Of a stretch of 64,000 nucleotides of DNA, positions 53,247-63,489 are shown in pieces. The first letter of the stretch is position 1; every line of letters begins with the position of its first letter. The stretch lies in NCBI GenBank assembly GCA_963747315.1, contig CAVVEQ010000005.1, positions 124,001 to 188,000 of the forward strand, in the 5' to 3' direction. The notes beneath the pieces are model-generated. The model saw only the letters and a list, made by a program, of their open reading frames with translations, had not been told where the DNA came from and searched no databases. The stretch comes from CAVVEQ01 sp963747315 (GTDB taxonomy: Bacteria > Chloroflexota > Anaerolineae > Anaerolineales > Anaerolineaceae). Both the position numbers and the translations under genes were made by a program.

Positions 53247-53652
53247 TTAGCACCTCCAGGTTTGATTTCTTTGCCATAAGGAATACCAGGTCTACGCAAA
53301 AAAATGAACTGGAATCCCATGCCGACTACTTACCATCTTACGGTTTTCCATCCAAAGAACACATCCAGCAAGCAGGGGTTATCGCACTCCGCCATTCGGG
53401 GGAGATAGCAAAATGAGTTGATCGTTCAAATTAGTAGAAAGCTAGTTAGGGGGTGACGAATTATTGGGCTAATCGAGATAAACCAGTCGAAGATTGAAAA
53501 ATTAAATTTACTATCGCGGTTTTTACCTGTTTTCCTTCCCCTCATGGTTTATTACTAACCGCTTCGGATATTTCGATGAAGGAGTGAATTCTGGTCGAAT
53601 TCCACGAAGATTAATAATTCTAAGATACCGATCTAATCAGTAAAAAAATATA
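53247..53652. other. Gene-free intergenic stretch of about 400 bases
   Basis: No reading frame with a ribosome site or family resemblance is seen. It is moderately AT-rich, more so towards 53460-53650, and must hold the promoter of the lipoprotein gene (minus, upstream of 53246). It also holds the 3' side of the glycosyltransferase operon, whose last stop is at 53653. No obvious terminator hairpin follows that stop. Confidence 0.4.
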
Positions 53653-54868
53653 TCATTTTAAACGGGTGAGTTTTGAATAGAATTCAAAGACCAATCCCGC
53701 TACTTTTCCCCGCTCTGCTCGTTCGCGGATAATCCCCGCATTCATCTTGGCTACTTTTTCTCGCAAAGCATTATCCCCCAACCCTTTCAGGATGGCTTCG
53801 GCCAGCGCTGCCGGGTCACCCGGGTCGACCACGAACCCGTTCCGACCATCCTCCACCCACTCGCGGGTGGATTCGATATCCCCGACAACCGGCAGGCAGC
53901 CGATGGCCATAGCTTCAAGCAGCGAGTTCGGCGTACCGTCATGTTGGGATACGGAAACAGTAACCAGCGCGCGTTGGAAGAGCTTCCAGAGCTGCTGCTG
54001 GGGGAGAAACGGCAACAAGCGGACGTTCTCCGCGATCCCCAGCCGATCCACCCAGTCCAGGGCTTCCTTCTGCTCCTGCATCCCGGCGCAGGCAAAGAGC
54101 GTCTCGGGCGCTTTTTGGAGAACCAGGGGTATAGATTGAAAGAATGTATCGTTGCGCACGCTGCCCGGGCGGAGTCCGCGTGGATTGACCACAAGCTGTC
54201 GTCCCAGTGGCAGCATTTCGGGAAAGGGATCAGGTTTCTTCAAAGCGTCTGCGATCTCCGCCAAATCGATCCCCCCGCCCCCGGGGACCACCAGGTTTGG
54301 TTTACCCTCCCTGAACCCCCATTCAGTACCCAGGCGGATATCGCGGTGCGCATCCGCCAGCAGAGCGTCGGCGCGCGTCAACACCATGCGCGTGTGTTTA
54401 GCCATGCTGCTTGATCCTTGCGTGTGAAACGTCAGGTCATTTCCCCAAATGGAAATAGCGAGAGGAATATTGGCAGGGGTGCAGGTTGCCAGCATGCCTT
54501 CAAAGGGGATGCGCATCCCGTGCACAAGATCGGGATCGGATCGCTCCAAAAAGTTCAGGTATTTCTTCTCATAAAAGGGGATCGTAGCGGGACCGAGCGC
54601 ATATCTGCCAGACATCAACAGTGAACGAAAGCGCCCCACCAGGGAACGCACCTTCGAAGGATTCGCAGATGCTGCCTTGCCGGAATCCACCTGGCTGCCG
54701 GAGAGTGCCGCGAAGGCAACGGGGAAGATCTCCAGCATGCGCACGTCTTCGAATTTCCGCGCAGGGGAACGTGCTTGCCAGGTCCGCCTCCACCCCGGCA
54801 GAAGCGAGCATTCGCACCCAGCCGCGGGTGATGGGGGAACGTCCATCTGCAACCAGCAGGACGCGCAA
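53653..54868 (-). CDS. Glycosyltransferase family 4, broken by a +1 frameshift near 54764
   Basis: TTG 54868 starts directly after the upstream stop. The N-terminal 'VLLVADGRSPITRGWVRMLA' and '...ADLASTFP' are followed, after removal of one base in TTCCCCTGCGCGG, by 'ARKFEDVRMLEIFPVAFAAL'. The GT-B C-terminal half has 'MLPLGRQLVVNPRGLRPGSV', 'FQRALVTVSVSQHDGTPNSL' and 'LLEAMAIGCLPVVGDIEST' (the nucleotide-sugar binding Glu region). Restored length is about 404. It transfers a sugar from a nucleotide donor; the acceptor is unknown. It is coupled to the preceding glycosyltransferase gene. Confidence 0.82.
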
Positions 54869-54871
54869 TCT

Positions 54872-55996
54872 CTAATCCGCCTTTCCGCTTTCCCCGGAAA
54901 GAACAAAATGGATCGCCTGCTTAAAACCCTCCACCATTCGTTCCAGGTTGATCTCATTTGAAACGATCCGGTAGGATTCCAACCCCATCGTTCGCAGGAG
55001 GGAAATATCCCGCAGCGCCAGGGTGATCGTCTTGGTCAGTTCGTCGAGGTGCCCAGGGGTCACCCGCCAGCCGTTTTCGGGCCGAACGAGATCCTCCTGG
55101 GTGCCATCCGCTTCGGCTACGATCACAGGGAGGGCGAAGCTCATCGCCTGCTGCACTGCCAGCCCGCCGGTGCCTGGCAGGATGAAAATATCGGCAGTGG
55201 AAAATTTTTCATTCAGTTCCCTGCCCTGCAGCGCGCCGAAGAAAACCGCGCGCGGATACACAGACCTGGATCTCTCTTTAAGGGTTTCCAGTGCAGGTCC
55301 ATCCCCCACAATCCAGAGATCGGGCTGCATGCCCTCCGGCTGCCTGGCGCAGGCATCAAGAAGGAGGTCCACTCTCTTGCGTTCCTGCAGCCGGCCAACG
55401 AAGAGCAGCCGCAGCTCGGCAGCCGTGGCAGACGGTTTTCGCTGCGGAGCGGGATGGACAGGCCGGGGAACGACCGCATTGCAGGCGGTGAAGATGCACT
55501 CCTCCGGGAAGCCGAGGCGGGCATATTGCGCTGCGCCGGTCTGAGAGTAGGCGATGAGCGCATCGTATTCGAATAGCACCTTCCTTCGGTAGGATTCCAG
55601 CAGCGGCGTCAGGATCCCGTGGAATTCCGGCGCGCCCAGCCCCCAGCCGATCACTTTCCCGCCCTCGCTTTTCACCGCCCTAACTGCAGCCGGAGTGGTG
55701 CGGGTGCGCGGGTTCGCCTCGCAGATCAGGATATCCGGTTTCCACTCATTGACCCATTCAAGGATGTTGGTTTGCCAGAGCATCCCCCCCAGGTTAAATG
55801 GCAGGCGGCGGTTTTTTGCATGTTCAAACCGGGAGACTTCTGTTTTCCCAATGAGAACACTTTCACCGGGAAGCGGATCCCCGGCGTACACACACAGCCC
55901 CCCTTTGCACTCGCCGGCAAGCATGTCGAAGAATGGGACCCGGTAAGCGGGCAGGATACGCTGCTGTATGCCAACGCGGGCTTGGATAGAACTCAT
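54872..55996 (-). CDS. Glycosyltransferase family 4
   Basis: A 374-residue GT-B enzyme. The N-terminal domain begins 'RVGIQQRILPAYRVPFFDML'. The donor-binding half has 'LRLLFVGRLQERKRVDLLLD', 'DLWIVGDGPALETLKER', 'ADIFILPGTGGLAVQQAMSF' and 'LPVIVAEADGTQEDLVRP' with the acidic donor-site residues. It overlaps the stop of sbcC by 4 bases (ATGA) and is followed immediately by a second glycosyltransferase gene. The sugars and acceptor are unknown; a lipid- or wall-linked glycan is plausible. Confidence 0.88.
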   Translation of the reverse strand: MSSIQARVGIQQRILPAYRVPFFDMLAGECKGGLCVYAGDPLPGESVLIGKTEVSRFEHAKNRRLPFNLGGMLWQTNILEWVNEWKPDILICEANPRTRTTPAAVRAVKSEGGKVIGWGLGAPEFHGILTPLLESYRRKVLFEYDALIAYSQTGAAQYARLGFPEECIFTACNAVVPRPVHPAPQRKPSATAAELRLLFVGRLQERKRVDLLLDACARQPEGMQPDLWIVGDGPALETLKERSRSVYPRAVFFGALQGRELNEKFSTADIFILPGTGGLAVQQAMSFALPVIVAEADGTQEDLVRPENGWRVTPGHLDELTKTITLALRDISLLRTMGLESYRIVSNEINLERMVEGFKQAIHFVLSGESGKAD

Positions 55997-58558
55997 TCAG
56001 TCAATACCCTTGCCCGGGAACCCTTCGAGGTCTTTTCCACCTCAATGCGGGTTGGAAAAGCATCCTTTAATTCTTCGAGGTGGGTGATCACGAGGATGAG
56101 CGCGAAATCCGGCCGCACCAGGTTGATGGCCTCCACCAATCGCTGGCGGCCTTCCGCGTCCTGGCTGCCAAAACCCTCGTCGATCACCAGGGTGCGCAGG
56201 CGTGCACCAGCGCGTTGAGCCAGCACGTGCGAGAGCGCCAGGCGGATGGCGAAATTGATGCGGAAGGCTTCTCCGCCGGAATAGAGCTCGTATTCCCGCG
56301 TCCCGGCCGCATCGCTGATGAGGATATCCAGGGTTTCCTTCTTATCCTCGCGTTTTTTATCCTTGTAATCTTTCTGGGTGTCAAACCGTATGGTCATGCT
56401 GCCGTTCGTCAGGCGATCCAACAGATCACCCGCCCGGGATTCTATTTCGGGCAGCGCCTGTTCGATGAGCATGGCAGGCAAACCCTCCCGGCTGAACGCC
56501 CGATCCAGCACTTTCAGGCGCGAGACCTTTTCGGTTATTTCGTCGATCTCCCCCTGAAGGCTCACCCGGCGAATTTTTTGGGTCTCCAGCACGTCCACGT
56601 TCTGCTGCGCCGCACCGGTCTCCCGGGTCAGCCTGGCCTCCTCCTCCCTGGCCTGGCGAACCTCCGCATCCAGGGTCATCCAGGTCGGCCAAACCGGCCG
56701 AGTCCTGCGCGTATTCGCGGGCAGCCAAAGAAGCTTGCTCCTGCTGCACAGCCAGGTCAGTTTCGAGCGAGGAGATGCGCTCCTGCAAGGTTTCGGTCTC
56801 GCGCGCCAACTGCTCCTGCGCAGCGCGGGCTTTACCCAGCGAATTGCGCTCTTCCTCGAAATTTCGTCCCTCAAATTCCGCCTGGCGGGCAGCGCGGTGT
56901 TTCTCGGAATCGTATCCCAGGTCTTCAATCTGCGCATCGAGCTTTTCGAGATTCCTGCGGGCTTTCTCCGCAAATTTACCACTTTGCAGCAGGTCGTTCA
57001 CCTCCACCAGGCGTTTTTCGCCTGCTGAAACCCAACTATTCACCAGCTCGATTTTTGCGGCGTGTTCTGTCTCCACCCGGCTGTGGGCAAGCTGCAGGGT
57101 TTCGCGCTCGGCAGCAGCAGTGATCAATTCCTTCTGTTCTTTTTCCAGCGCGGCGATCTGGCTGGCACAGGTTTCAATCTCCGCCTTGTTCGCGCGGAAG
57201 CGGTCCCCCAGTTCCTTCCCTTCCTTTTCCAGCACTGCCACCATCCCGTCCCGTTCGGTGAGTGCCAGGTCCTTTCCGCAGGTGGGGCATTTCGCTCCTC
57301 GCAGATCCTGAAGCGTCTCCAGCCTGGTTTTGATCTCATCCATCTGTTCGCGCAGATGGTCGTTTTGCGCAACCAGGGTACCGCGTTTTTCCACCCGTTC
57401 AGCAAGGTCCGCGTCAATCCGCACGCGGTCCTCCAACCGGGCAGCCAGCATCTCCAACCTGGCAACCTGCTCTTTCAGTTGGGTTTCCAGGGTGGGAAGA
57501 GTTTTTTCCGCCTCGTTGATCTGGCGTTGTTGTTCCTGCAATTGCTTCTGCTCGGTCAGCAGCGCCGCACGCTCAGTTTCGATCTCCATCCGTGGGACGG
57601 TACGTTTTTCATCCAATTCATGGAATTTCTCGGCAAGGTGATCCCAGGTTTCCAATTCACCCCGGGATTTTTGCCAGGCGGCGTAGCCGGCCTCGATCTC
57701 CTCAGCGCGGTTGATTATTGCATCCAGCTCCGTCAGCTGTGCCCGGCGTTCTGCCAAATGGACCTGTGCAGATTCCAACTCGCTGCCTGTCTTATCCGCC
57801 TGCGCTGCCAGCATGTCCACTTTTTGCTTCTGCCCGGCAAGCACTGCCGCCAGTTTACCCGCGGTCTCGAACGATTTCTGCCGCGATTGGCGCAGCTCCC
57901 TGGCCTGGGACAGACTTGTATTGAGCTGCTCGAGTTTCTCACGCCGCCCGGATTCTTCTCCCAGCTCAGCAAGCACCTCGTTCAGGATCGCGTTTTGGCC
58001 GGATCTCTCCCTTTCCAACTCCCGGATCATCGCACCGGCTGTCTCCCGGTAGCGTTCCCATTCCTCCAGGCCAAGGATGGCGGAGAGGATCTTCTTGCGC
58101 TCGCCGGGGGTCTGCTGGGCAAATTGGTCCGCCCTGCCCTGCAGGAAGAAGGAGGCGTTGATGAATGTTTCATAATCCAACCGCAGGGTGCGGACGATCT
58201 GCTCCTGCGTGCGGCTGACCTTCGCCTCGGTCAACGGTTTCCACTCCCCCTCTGCGGTCTGGATGAAGAATTCGAGCTGGGTCGTTTTTCCGCGCGGGAG
58301 GATGCGCTGCACGCGGTAGCGCAAGTCTTCGTATTCAAATTCCAGGCTAACTTCCGCCGCCTGGGCATGGGAATTGATCACCTTGTCATCCCGCCGGCGG
58401 GCTTCACCAAAAAGCACCCAGGTGATTGCATCCAGGAGTGAGCTCTTCCCGGCACCGTTCAACCCCGAGATGCAGGCAAGCTCCACCGGTGTAAGGTCGA
58501 TCTCACACGGTTCCTGGTAGGAAAGGAATCCGGAGATACGCAGAACTCGGGGGATCAT
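55993..58558 (-). CDS. sbcC: SbcC/Rad50-type nuclease subunit, broken by a +1 frameshift near 56680
   Basis: A DNA double-strand-end processing ATPase. Walker A 'LNGAGKSS' (K38) and the Q-loop 'YETFINASFFLQGRAD' lie in the N-terminal lobe. Long coiled coils surround a zinc hook 'GAKCPTCGKDLAL' near residue 425. After the break at GACCTGGATGACC (dropping one G gives 'ADLMTLDAEVRQ') the second coiled coil and C-lobe follow with signature 'ELYSGGEAFRINFAIRLAL' and Walker B 'TLVIDEGFGSQDAEG'. Restored length is about 854, normal for the family. It overlaps CNNM upstream (start 58558) and the glycosyltransferase downstream. Confidence 0.88.
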
Positions 58559-59880
58559 ATCAACGGATCATCTTCCAGAGAAGGCGGCAGTTTGTTTACC
58601 AGGATCTTATCCACCCGCCGGTTATCCATATCCACCACTTCGAACCTGTAGCCCAGCAATTCGAAATGCTCACCGCTGGAGGGCACTCCGCCCAGCGTGG
58701 ACATTACAAAACCACCCGCGGTCTGGTAACCTGCCCGGTCTTCATCCGGGAGTTCCTTGATGGCGATCAATTCCTTAAGCTCCTCCACCGGCAGCATGCC
58801 GTCCAGGAGCCAGGAACCATCCTCGCGCTCCAGCACTTCCGGCTCGGCGGGGCCACCCTGGTCGGAAATTTCACCAATGATATCGGTGAGTACATCGTGC
58901 ATGGTGACGATGCCCAACACCCCGCCGTATTCATCGATGACAACCGCAAAATCGGCAGCTTTTTGCTTGAATTGTTCCAGCATGGTCAGCGCAGACATGC
59001 TCTCCGGGATGAATAAGGCGGGTTTAAGCAGCGTGGAAAAATCGATGGGTTCATCACGAACGCAGCCTGCCAACAGTTCCTTGGAAACCAGAATTCCCTG
59101 GATCTGGTCCAGGTCTCCGCGACTGACCGGGTAGCGGGCATAGCGGCCATTGGCCACCTGGCTGATGATCTGATCCACGGTGTCTTCCAGGTCGATCCAT
59201 TCAATTTCCGTTCGCGGCGTCATGATTCCATCAGCGGTGCGGTCGCCAAAGCGGAAGATGCCCTCCACCATGTCCTGTTCGCTTTCTTCGACGATGCCCT
59301 CCTCGATGCCCTGATAGATCAGGCTCATGATCTCGTCCTCGGTAACAGCCGGCTCATTGGAGGGTTTTATTCGCAGGATCTTCAATCCCAACTCGGTGGA
59401 TTTCCCCAAAAGGTAAACCACCGGCCGGGTGATCGTTTCGATCACCTTCATGATCGCTGAAACACGCAGTGCGATTTTTTCAGGGGTGTTCAACGCCAGA
59501 CGTTTGGGAATTAATTCCCCGATCACGAGGGTCAGGTAGGTGATGATCAGCACCACCAGGAAGATCGATAGCTCATCTGCAATTGGTTCCAGGAATTCCA
59601 CCTGACTTAGCAGCGCTGCCAGGTTATTCCCCAATGCCGCAGAACCGATGGCACCCGTGAGAATGGCCACCAGGGTGATGCCGATCTGAACGGTGGAAAG
59701 CAGACGGTTGTGCGACGAAGAAACCTCCAGAGCCGTTCTGGCACGTTTGTCGCCATCCTCCTCTAGCTGTTCCAATCGCCCCCGGCGGACGGATAGCAGC
59801 GAGATCTCCGCCATGGAAAAGAAGCCATTAGCCAGGATAAGCAGGAGGATGATCGCAATCTGGACCAGCGAATCGGTCAT
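58555..59880 (-). CDS. CNNM/HlyC-CorC-family membrane protein with CBS pair
   Basis: A 441-residue protein. A DUF21 (CNNM) domain with four TM segments occupies about 1-190 ('GALIGSAALGNNLAALL'-like region with 'GELIPKRLALNTPEKIAL'), a tandem CBS pair about 205-330 ('RYARYPVSRGDLDQIQGILV', 'VIDEYGGVLGIVTMHDVLTD'), and a CorC_HlyC domain at the end ('TAGGFVMSTLGGVPSSGEHF', 'RVDKILVNKL'). Members are linked to Mg2+/Co2+ homeostasis, not haemolysis. It sits between sbcD and sbcC with a 1-base gap and a 4-base overlap. Confidence 0.9.
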   Translation of the reverse strand: MTDSLVQIAIILLLILANGFFSMAEISLLSVRRGRLEQLEEDGDKRARTALEVSSSHNRLLSTVQIGITLVAILTGAIGSAALGNNLAALLSQVEFLEPIADELSIFLVVLIITYLTLVIGELIPKRLALNTPEKIALRVSAIMKVIETITRPVVYLLGKSTELGLKILRIKPSNEPAVTEDEIMSLIYQGIEEGIVEESEQDMVEGIFRFGDRTADGIMTPRTEIEWIDLEDTVDQIISQVANGRYARYPVSRGDLDQIQGILVSKELLAGCVRDEPIDFSTLLKPALFIPESMSALTMLEQFKQKAADFAVVIDEYGGVLGIVTMHDVLTDIIGEISDQGGPAEPEVLEREDGSWLLDGMLPVEELKELIAIKELPDEDRAGYQTAGGFVMSTLGGVPSSGEHFELLGYRFEVVDMDNRRVDKILVNKLPPSLEDDPLI

Positions 59881-59881
59881 T

Positions 59882-61141
59882 TCAATTTTCCTCTTCCGTC
59901 CGGCTGCGCCGGATCACTTCCTCAATCAAAGGTTTTAATCGGGAAACATCTTCTTCTGGAGTCTTCATCATTTTAAGGTATTCCACCATCAATTCATCGT
60001 GGGGCAGATTCGTGATCGTATCATTCCCGCTAAGGCGGATGCGGGCTTCCACCTGCGGCCGGCGGATGAAATGGAATTCCAACGCTCCAGAAGTATAATC
60101 GCGCAGTTCCCCTTCATCGATCAAACCTTCCCAGGAGCGCGGGTATTCCAGCACCAGGCGCACGACGGCATCTTGCATTTCCAGCGGGGTAGGCAGTGCA
60201 GCCGTGAGCCTGGCGCGAAAGGCTTCCGCTGAAGGCATGCTTTCTTCCATTTCAAAGCGCAGGAACCGGTCGAAGAACCTGCGTCCCTGAAGCTCCCGGA
60301 ATTCGAAGGCGGTTTTCCCCTTCTCCACCTCGGCGATCACGAAATACTTCTTGTCCTGCGCTTCGCCAAAATCCACCCGCTCAATCGAGCCGGGATAGAT
60401 AACCGGTGGGTGTCTTCCCTCGTTCACGTCCTGCGCGTGGTGAATGTGTCCGAGGGCGACGTAATCGAGGCGTGGGTTCCTGACCAATCCACCGGGAAGA
60501 ACAAGATCCGAGCCCAGCATCACGCTGCGTTCGTTGCCATAGACCGCATTCTGAACCGAGGCGTGCGCCACCAGGATGAGCGGGTATTCAGTTTTTGCCT
60601 GGATGATCCATTCCCCAACGAGCTGGTCGATTAGCGATTCCAGTTCAGTGTTTATTATTTCGGTTTCCATCGCGCTCGTCCCCCGCGCAGCCAGGAACCC
60701 GGATCGCGTGATCCAGGGCAGGCCGATAACCTGGAGGGGCAGGTCCCAAAGATCCTCCGGACCCAGCAGTTCAGGCTTGGAAATGACGCGGATAAAGGGT
60801 ACCTGGAGGGTATCGAACTCGTGCAGGGTGTTCGCCCTCCCGGCGGCAGGCGAGAGGTCGTGATTACCCACCACCAGCAGGGTGGGAATCTGCGCCTGCG
60901 ATAGGCGCATCATCCGGCGCCCCCATTCGCGCTGGTAAGTCGGGGAGGGATTGCGGTCCTTGTAGGCATCCCCGGCGAAGATCACCAGTTGTACTTTTTC
61001 GCTGATCGCGGTGTCTATGATCGTATCCAGGGCGTGGAGGAAATCCAGCACGCGCACGGGCAGGCCGGTTTGGGGGTCGTGCCGACCCTGGCCGGCTGCC
61101 ATGTCGATATGCGCATCAGCAAAATGCAGGATACGAATCAT
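59882..61141 (-). CDS. sbcD: SbcD/Mre11-type nuclease subunit
   Basis: A 419-residue calcineurin-like phosphoesterase. Metal-binding motifs are in order: 'FADAHID' (D9, H11), 'LVIFAGDAYKDRNPSPT', 'LLVVGNHDLSP', 'LILVAHASVQN' and 'YVALGHIHHAQDV'. A capping C-terminal domain of about 150 residues follows. It works with SbcC to open DNA ends and hairpins. The gene is 4 bases after the C39-peptidase gene and 1 base before CNNM, so it is in one long operon. Confidence 0.92.
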   Translation of the reverse strand: MIRILHFADAHIDMAAGQGRHDPQTGLPVRVLDFLHALDTIIDTAISEKVQLVIFAGDAYKDRNPSPTYQREWGRRMMRLSQAQIPTLLVVGNHDLSPAAGRANTLHEFDTLQVPFIRVISKPELLGPEDLWDLPLQVIGLPWITRSGFLAARGTSAMETEIINTELESLIDQLVGEWIIQAKTEYPLILVAHASVQNAVYGNERSVMLGSDLVLPGGLVRNPRLDYVALGHIHHAQDVNEGRHPPVIYPGSIERVDFGEAQDKKYFVIAEVEKGKTAFEFRELQGRRFFDRFLRFEMEESMPSAEAFRARLTAALPTPLEMQDAVVRLVLEYPRSWEGLIDEGELRDYTSGALEFHFIRRPQVEARIRLSGNDTITNLPHDELMVEYLKMMKTPEEDVSRLKPLIEEVIRRSRTEEEN

Positions 61142-61145
61142 CGTG

Positions 61146-62441
61146 CTACGGATTCACCCCCCAGGATTGCAGCATTTGAAGCGCCGGAGCGAATCCTTCG
61201 TGATAGATCAACGCCTGGCGCAGGTCCTGGATGCCGCCTTCGGTATCCCCGATGGCATAGCGTGCCAGGCCTCTCCAGTAATAACTTTCCTCCAGGGCGG
61301 GCTCGTTATCGCGCACCAATTTTATGGAATTCTCAGTGGCGTAATTGATCACATCCATGTACCGACCCGTGTAGTAATAGGCGAAGAATGGCCCGGTTTG
61401 GTACCAAAGAATGCGGTACGGCCGGCTGTTCAAATCCCGGGGAAGGTTGTTATAGACTGTGAAAGCTTCGTCATAAGCCTGGGCGGCGCCGTTGTAATCC
61501 TGAAGCTTCACCAGGTTGGTTCCAATATTGTACCAGTCGAAGAACTGGTCGATGCCGCTTTCCCGGTAAACCAGCTCGGAAACCGCGAGGTAGGCATTCT
61601 TGTAATTCTGGATCTCGTCCGCGTCCTCCCCCAGCAGGTTCATTACCTCCTGCTCCCGGTCGGGGGAATACAGGATCGTATAGGTATGGTTGAATCCTTT
61701 CCATTCTCCCATCAATTTTTCATAGGATTGTTCATAATTCGGGCGGATAAAGGAGTCCTGGGCGGTGATCACCTGACGGTCGTCGTCATAGCCGGTGACG
61801 ACCTGGTAATGCCCCATCCAGCTTAAAGATCCCTGCAGGTCGTGAAAAAATACGCCCTTTTCAAGCATGATGGGAAAGCCCGCCGCGACGAATCTCCGGA
61901 TAGTATCCATATCGCCACCCACGCGGGTCACTGCGCCAAGCCCCTGGGCGCGGGCATATTCTTCCATCTCGTAGGGCATCACGTTCTTATCCTGCGGATA
62001 GGGTTTAACCGCGGAACCAACATCAGTGATATTTCCGTCCCAGCCCCAGTAAGACATCGCCATCGCCAGGTTCGCAGGAGCGCAGTAGTTGAAATAATTA
62101 TGCTGCGAGAAATATTTCCCACCATTAATGTTAGCCGTTTCTGGAAGCGGCGTGGAGGTGGGCGAAGGAGTCTGCGTGGGGATGGCAGTATTTTGCTGCG
62201 TGGGGGTAGCCGGAGGCGTGGAGCTGGGCGCAAGGGCGGTGAGGGTGGCATCCAGGTTGAAATCAGAGGTCTGATTTGCCTCAAAGGATACGTCCTGCGG
62301 AGGCGCGATCAGCGAGCGCAACTGGATGACTGCCTGGTCGAACCTCCAGGAAAGAGAGTTACGCGTGGAGGGAATTAAAACCAGGACCAGGATCATTATT
62401 AGGAGAAACGCGCCGATACCAATAAATATTTTTTTAAGCAT
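61146..62441 (-). CDS. Membrane-anchored C39-like peptidase with TPR domain
   Basis: A 431-residue protein. An N-terminal TM helix (about 5-25), a spacer with repeated Thr-Pro-Ser (about 70-100), then a papain-like C39 domain at about 105-265 with the Cys in 'HNYFNYCAPANLAMA' and the His in 'MGHYQVVTGYDDDRQV'. A TPR-type region follows ('IDQFFDWYNIGTNLVKLQDY', 'ESYYWRGLARYAIGDTEGG'). It likely acts outside the membrane on peptides, though no bacteriocin or ABC exporter is near. It starts the operon with SbcD and SbcC. Confidence 0.85.
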   Translation of the reverse strand: MLKKIFIGIGAFLLIMILVLVLIPSTRNSLSWRFDQAVIQLRSLIAPPQDVSFEANQTSDFNLDATLTALAPSSTPPATPTQQNTAIPTQTPSPTSTPLPETANINGGKYFSQHNYFNYCAPANLAMAMSYWGWDGNITDVGSAVKPYPQDKNVMPYEMEEYARAQGLGAVTRVGGDMDTIRRFVAAGFPIMLEKGVFFHDLQGSLSWMGHYQVVTGYDDDRQVITAQDSFIRPNYEQSYEKLMGEWKGFNHTYTILYSPDREQEVMNLLGEDADEIQNYKNAYLAVSELVYRESGIDQFFDWYNIGTNLVKLQDYNGAAQAYDEAFTVYNNLPRDLNSRPYRILWYQTGPFFAYYYTGRYMDVINYATENSIKLVRDNEPALEESYYWRGLARYAIGDTEGGIQDLRQALIYHEGFAPALQMLQSWGVNP

Positions 62442-62495
62442 GAAAAAGATTATAACAAGATTTATTTTTATTGACGAAATTCTGAATTCTAGATG

Positions 62496-62527
62496 AAAAA
62501 ACCTCCTGGTCGATGATGCAGGAGGTT
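62496..62527 (-). terminator. Rho-independent terminator
   Basis: On the minus strand a 9-bp stem AACCTCCTG/CAGGAGGTT with a 10-base loop is followed by a T-run. It ends the TPR membrane protein transcript. Confidence 0.9.
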
Positions 62528-62549
62528 ATCCATGGCAAGCGGTCTTCGT

Positions 62550-63312
62550 TTAGGGGAACAGCTGGCGAATGTAAATAAAGCTGACACCTGCACATAGGAA
62601 GACCACAAACGAGATTAAAATCGCTGGCAGCAGCCACTTCCAGCTTCGTTTACGGCGTTGTTTTTGCGCGGGAGGCTCCACTGGTGCGGGTTCGAAAGCT
62701 GGCGAAGGTGTTGCCGGCATGGATCCGGCTGCGGCCACCACGGCTGCTTCCGCAACGAAGGGAGATGCGGCCGATTTTTCTTCCACCGGAGCGGGCGGAG
62801 TTGGAGGGGGAGGATTGATTTTTTCGACAGTCGCCCCGATGGCCGGGATGGCAGCGAAGGCTGCCGCGGACATCCCTTCTTTCTCCTTTGGAGCTTCTAC
62901 TTCCGGTTCTGCTTCCGGTAGATTAAAGGATTCCGGGGCTGCCTGGATAACGGCTACAGTCGCGAATGGCGCAGCCGGCAGCTCCTTCTCAATCCCTTCT
63001 TCTGGTTTTTGTGCGGAAGCCGGAGCGGGCGAATCCGCGGCGCTGGTATCGGGTGCGCTTTCCCCGCTTTCGGCTGCCTGGACTTCCTTCAGCATCTCAT
63101 ACGCTTTTTGGACCTTGGAATCCTCGGGGTTGAGCTTCCGACAGACTTCTAAAACCCTCATCTTATCCTCATTGGTCTCGAGGGTTTCCACCATCCAGAA
63201 CCATGCGGGGATATTATGCGGATCTGTGCGGATGATCTCTTTGAGGATCGCCTGGGCATCCTCTTTTTGACCCGTCCGTGATCAGGGTTACTGCGGTGTT
63301 CAAATCGGACAT
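62550..63312 (-). CDS. TPR-type protein with Ala/Pro-rich middle and C-terminal TM helix, broken by a +1 frameshift near 63266
   Basis: ATG 63312 has AAGGAG upstream. The first frame, 'MSDLNTAVTLITDGSK', breaks in a run of five A; removing one A joins 'EDAQAILKEIIRTDPHNIPA' and 'WFWMVETLETNEDKMRVLEV', a TPR-like unit. A long Ala/Pro/Glu-rich stretch follows, and then a TM helix 'WLLPAILISFVVFLCAGVSF' near the end. Restored length is about 253. Tail-anchored TPR proteins of this kind are scaffolds of unknown role. It is monocistronic between two terminators. Confidence 0.72.
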
Positions 63313-63431
63313 GCAATGCTCCTTTTCCCAGCCCTGATGGAAATACTTCCACTGCTGGAATCGTCATTCCATCATAAAGATAATAGAATTCTTCGAGGCG
63401 CATGTCAAGCTAAAAATTGTTTGTTTTTGGT

Positions 63432-63456
63432 AAAAAAAACCGGCGCGAGACCGGTT
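63432..63456 (-). terminator. Rho-independent terminator
   Basis: On the minus strand a 6-bp stem AACCGG/CCGGTT with a 7-base loop is followed by a run of T. It ends the UPF0316 gene's transcript. Confidence 0.8.
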
Positions 63457-63489
63457 AATGAGATACAAATCAGAGAGATCACTCCCGGT

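Noticed and set aside
56080..58441. Long open frames (about 350 and 460 codons) antisense to sbcC
   Set aside because: They lie wholly opposite a gene with clear SbcC motifs and have no family features; GC-rich codon use leaves the opposite strand open.
3597..63312. Programmed +1 translational frameshifting as an explanation for the broken genes
   Set aside because: The break sites share no slippery codon, stop context or stem-loop, and they occur in unrelated genes at about one per 4 kb. Read error explains them more simply.
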